Below are positions 22,382-22,388 of a DNA stretch of 22,388 nucleotides, in pieces. Within the stretch, counting starts at the first letter, position 1, and every line of letters starts with the position of its first letter. A program made the position numbers and the translations under genes. Origin of the DNA: a virus; the IMG/VR virus record IMGVR_UViG_3300030012_001361, positions 1 through 22,388 of that record; one strand, given 5' to 3'. A model generated the notes under the pieces. The model was given only the letters and a program-made list of their open reading frames with translations. It had not been told where the DNA came from and did not search any database.

Positions 22382-22388
22382 ATTAATA

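Noticed and set aside
1-22388. CRISPR array, tRNA gene, insertion sequence, integrase
   Set aside because: No regularly spaced repeats, cloverleaf-like sequences with a CCA end, transposase or integrase motifs, or terminal repeats were seen on either strand.

Overview
The window looks like part of the genome of a tailed double-stranded DNA phage of the crAss-like group (Crassvirales), short-tailed, infecting a member of the Bacteroidota. The evidence is an AT-rich genome and a large terminase, portal, acidic scaffold-like protein and HK97-type capsid protein in that order. Connector and tail proteins follow. A second cluster holds an IHF/HU-like protein, a PD-(D/E)XK nuclease, a staphylococcal-nuclease-like protein and a GroES-like co-chaperonin. 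I recognise these families and this order from memory of crAss-like genomes; no search was run. A Bacteroidota host is supported by start codons without Shine-Dalgarno sequences, by repeated TTTR-N18-20-TAnnTTKG-like promoter boxes, and by a lipoprotein signal ending in SCSS. The fibre sequences resemble those of aquatic phages, so an environmental rather than gut origin is plausible but not shown.

Layout. Positions 1-21135 are one block of minus-strand genes, read from right to left. First come two small proteins, a thermonuclease-like protein, a helical acidic protein and an amidase endolysin (21135-18935). Next are a winged-helix-like protein, an IHF/HU-like protein, a cysteine-rich protein and a PD-(D/E)XK nuclease (18933-17022), then two unknowns and a GroES-like protein (17022-15921). 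These lead into TerL, portal, scaffold-like protein and major capsid protein (15928-7895). The rest is a small virion-type protein, connector and tail candidates, a 44-residue cysteine peptide, a small adhesin-like protein and two fibre genes, the last running off the left edge (7829-1). Many neighbours overlap by 1 to 29 bases. Two clear intrinsic terminators (after the capsid gene and after the 399-residue structural gene), plus candidate promoters at 21154, 20137, 10911, 7502, 5699, 4351 and 741, divide the block into several transcripts.

At about 21.2 kb transcription diverges. The plus strand carries two small unknown genes and a 58-residue cationic lipoprotein, probably the start of the early region. 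The 21136-21298 gap holds a candidate divergent promoter and operator-like palindromes. The 21587-21920 gap holds a strong terminator and repeated TTGCA words.

How the parts fit: terminase and portal package DNA into a capsid built from the scaffold-like and capsid proteins, possibly helped by the phage co-chaperonin. Connector, tail and fibre proteins close the particle and bind the host, and the amidase opens the cell wall. No integrase, CRISPR array, tRNA gene or insertion sequence was seen. I did not find a clearly new system. The most unusual items are the cationic lipoprotein, the co-chaperonin next to the terminase, the recurring promoter and leader motifs, and the very small cysteine peptide gene.
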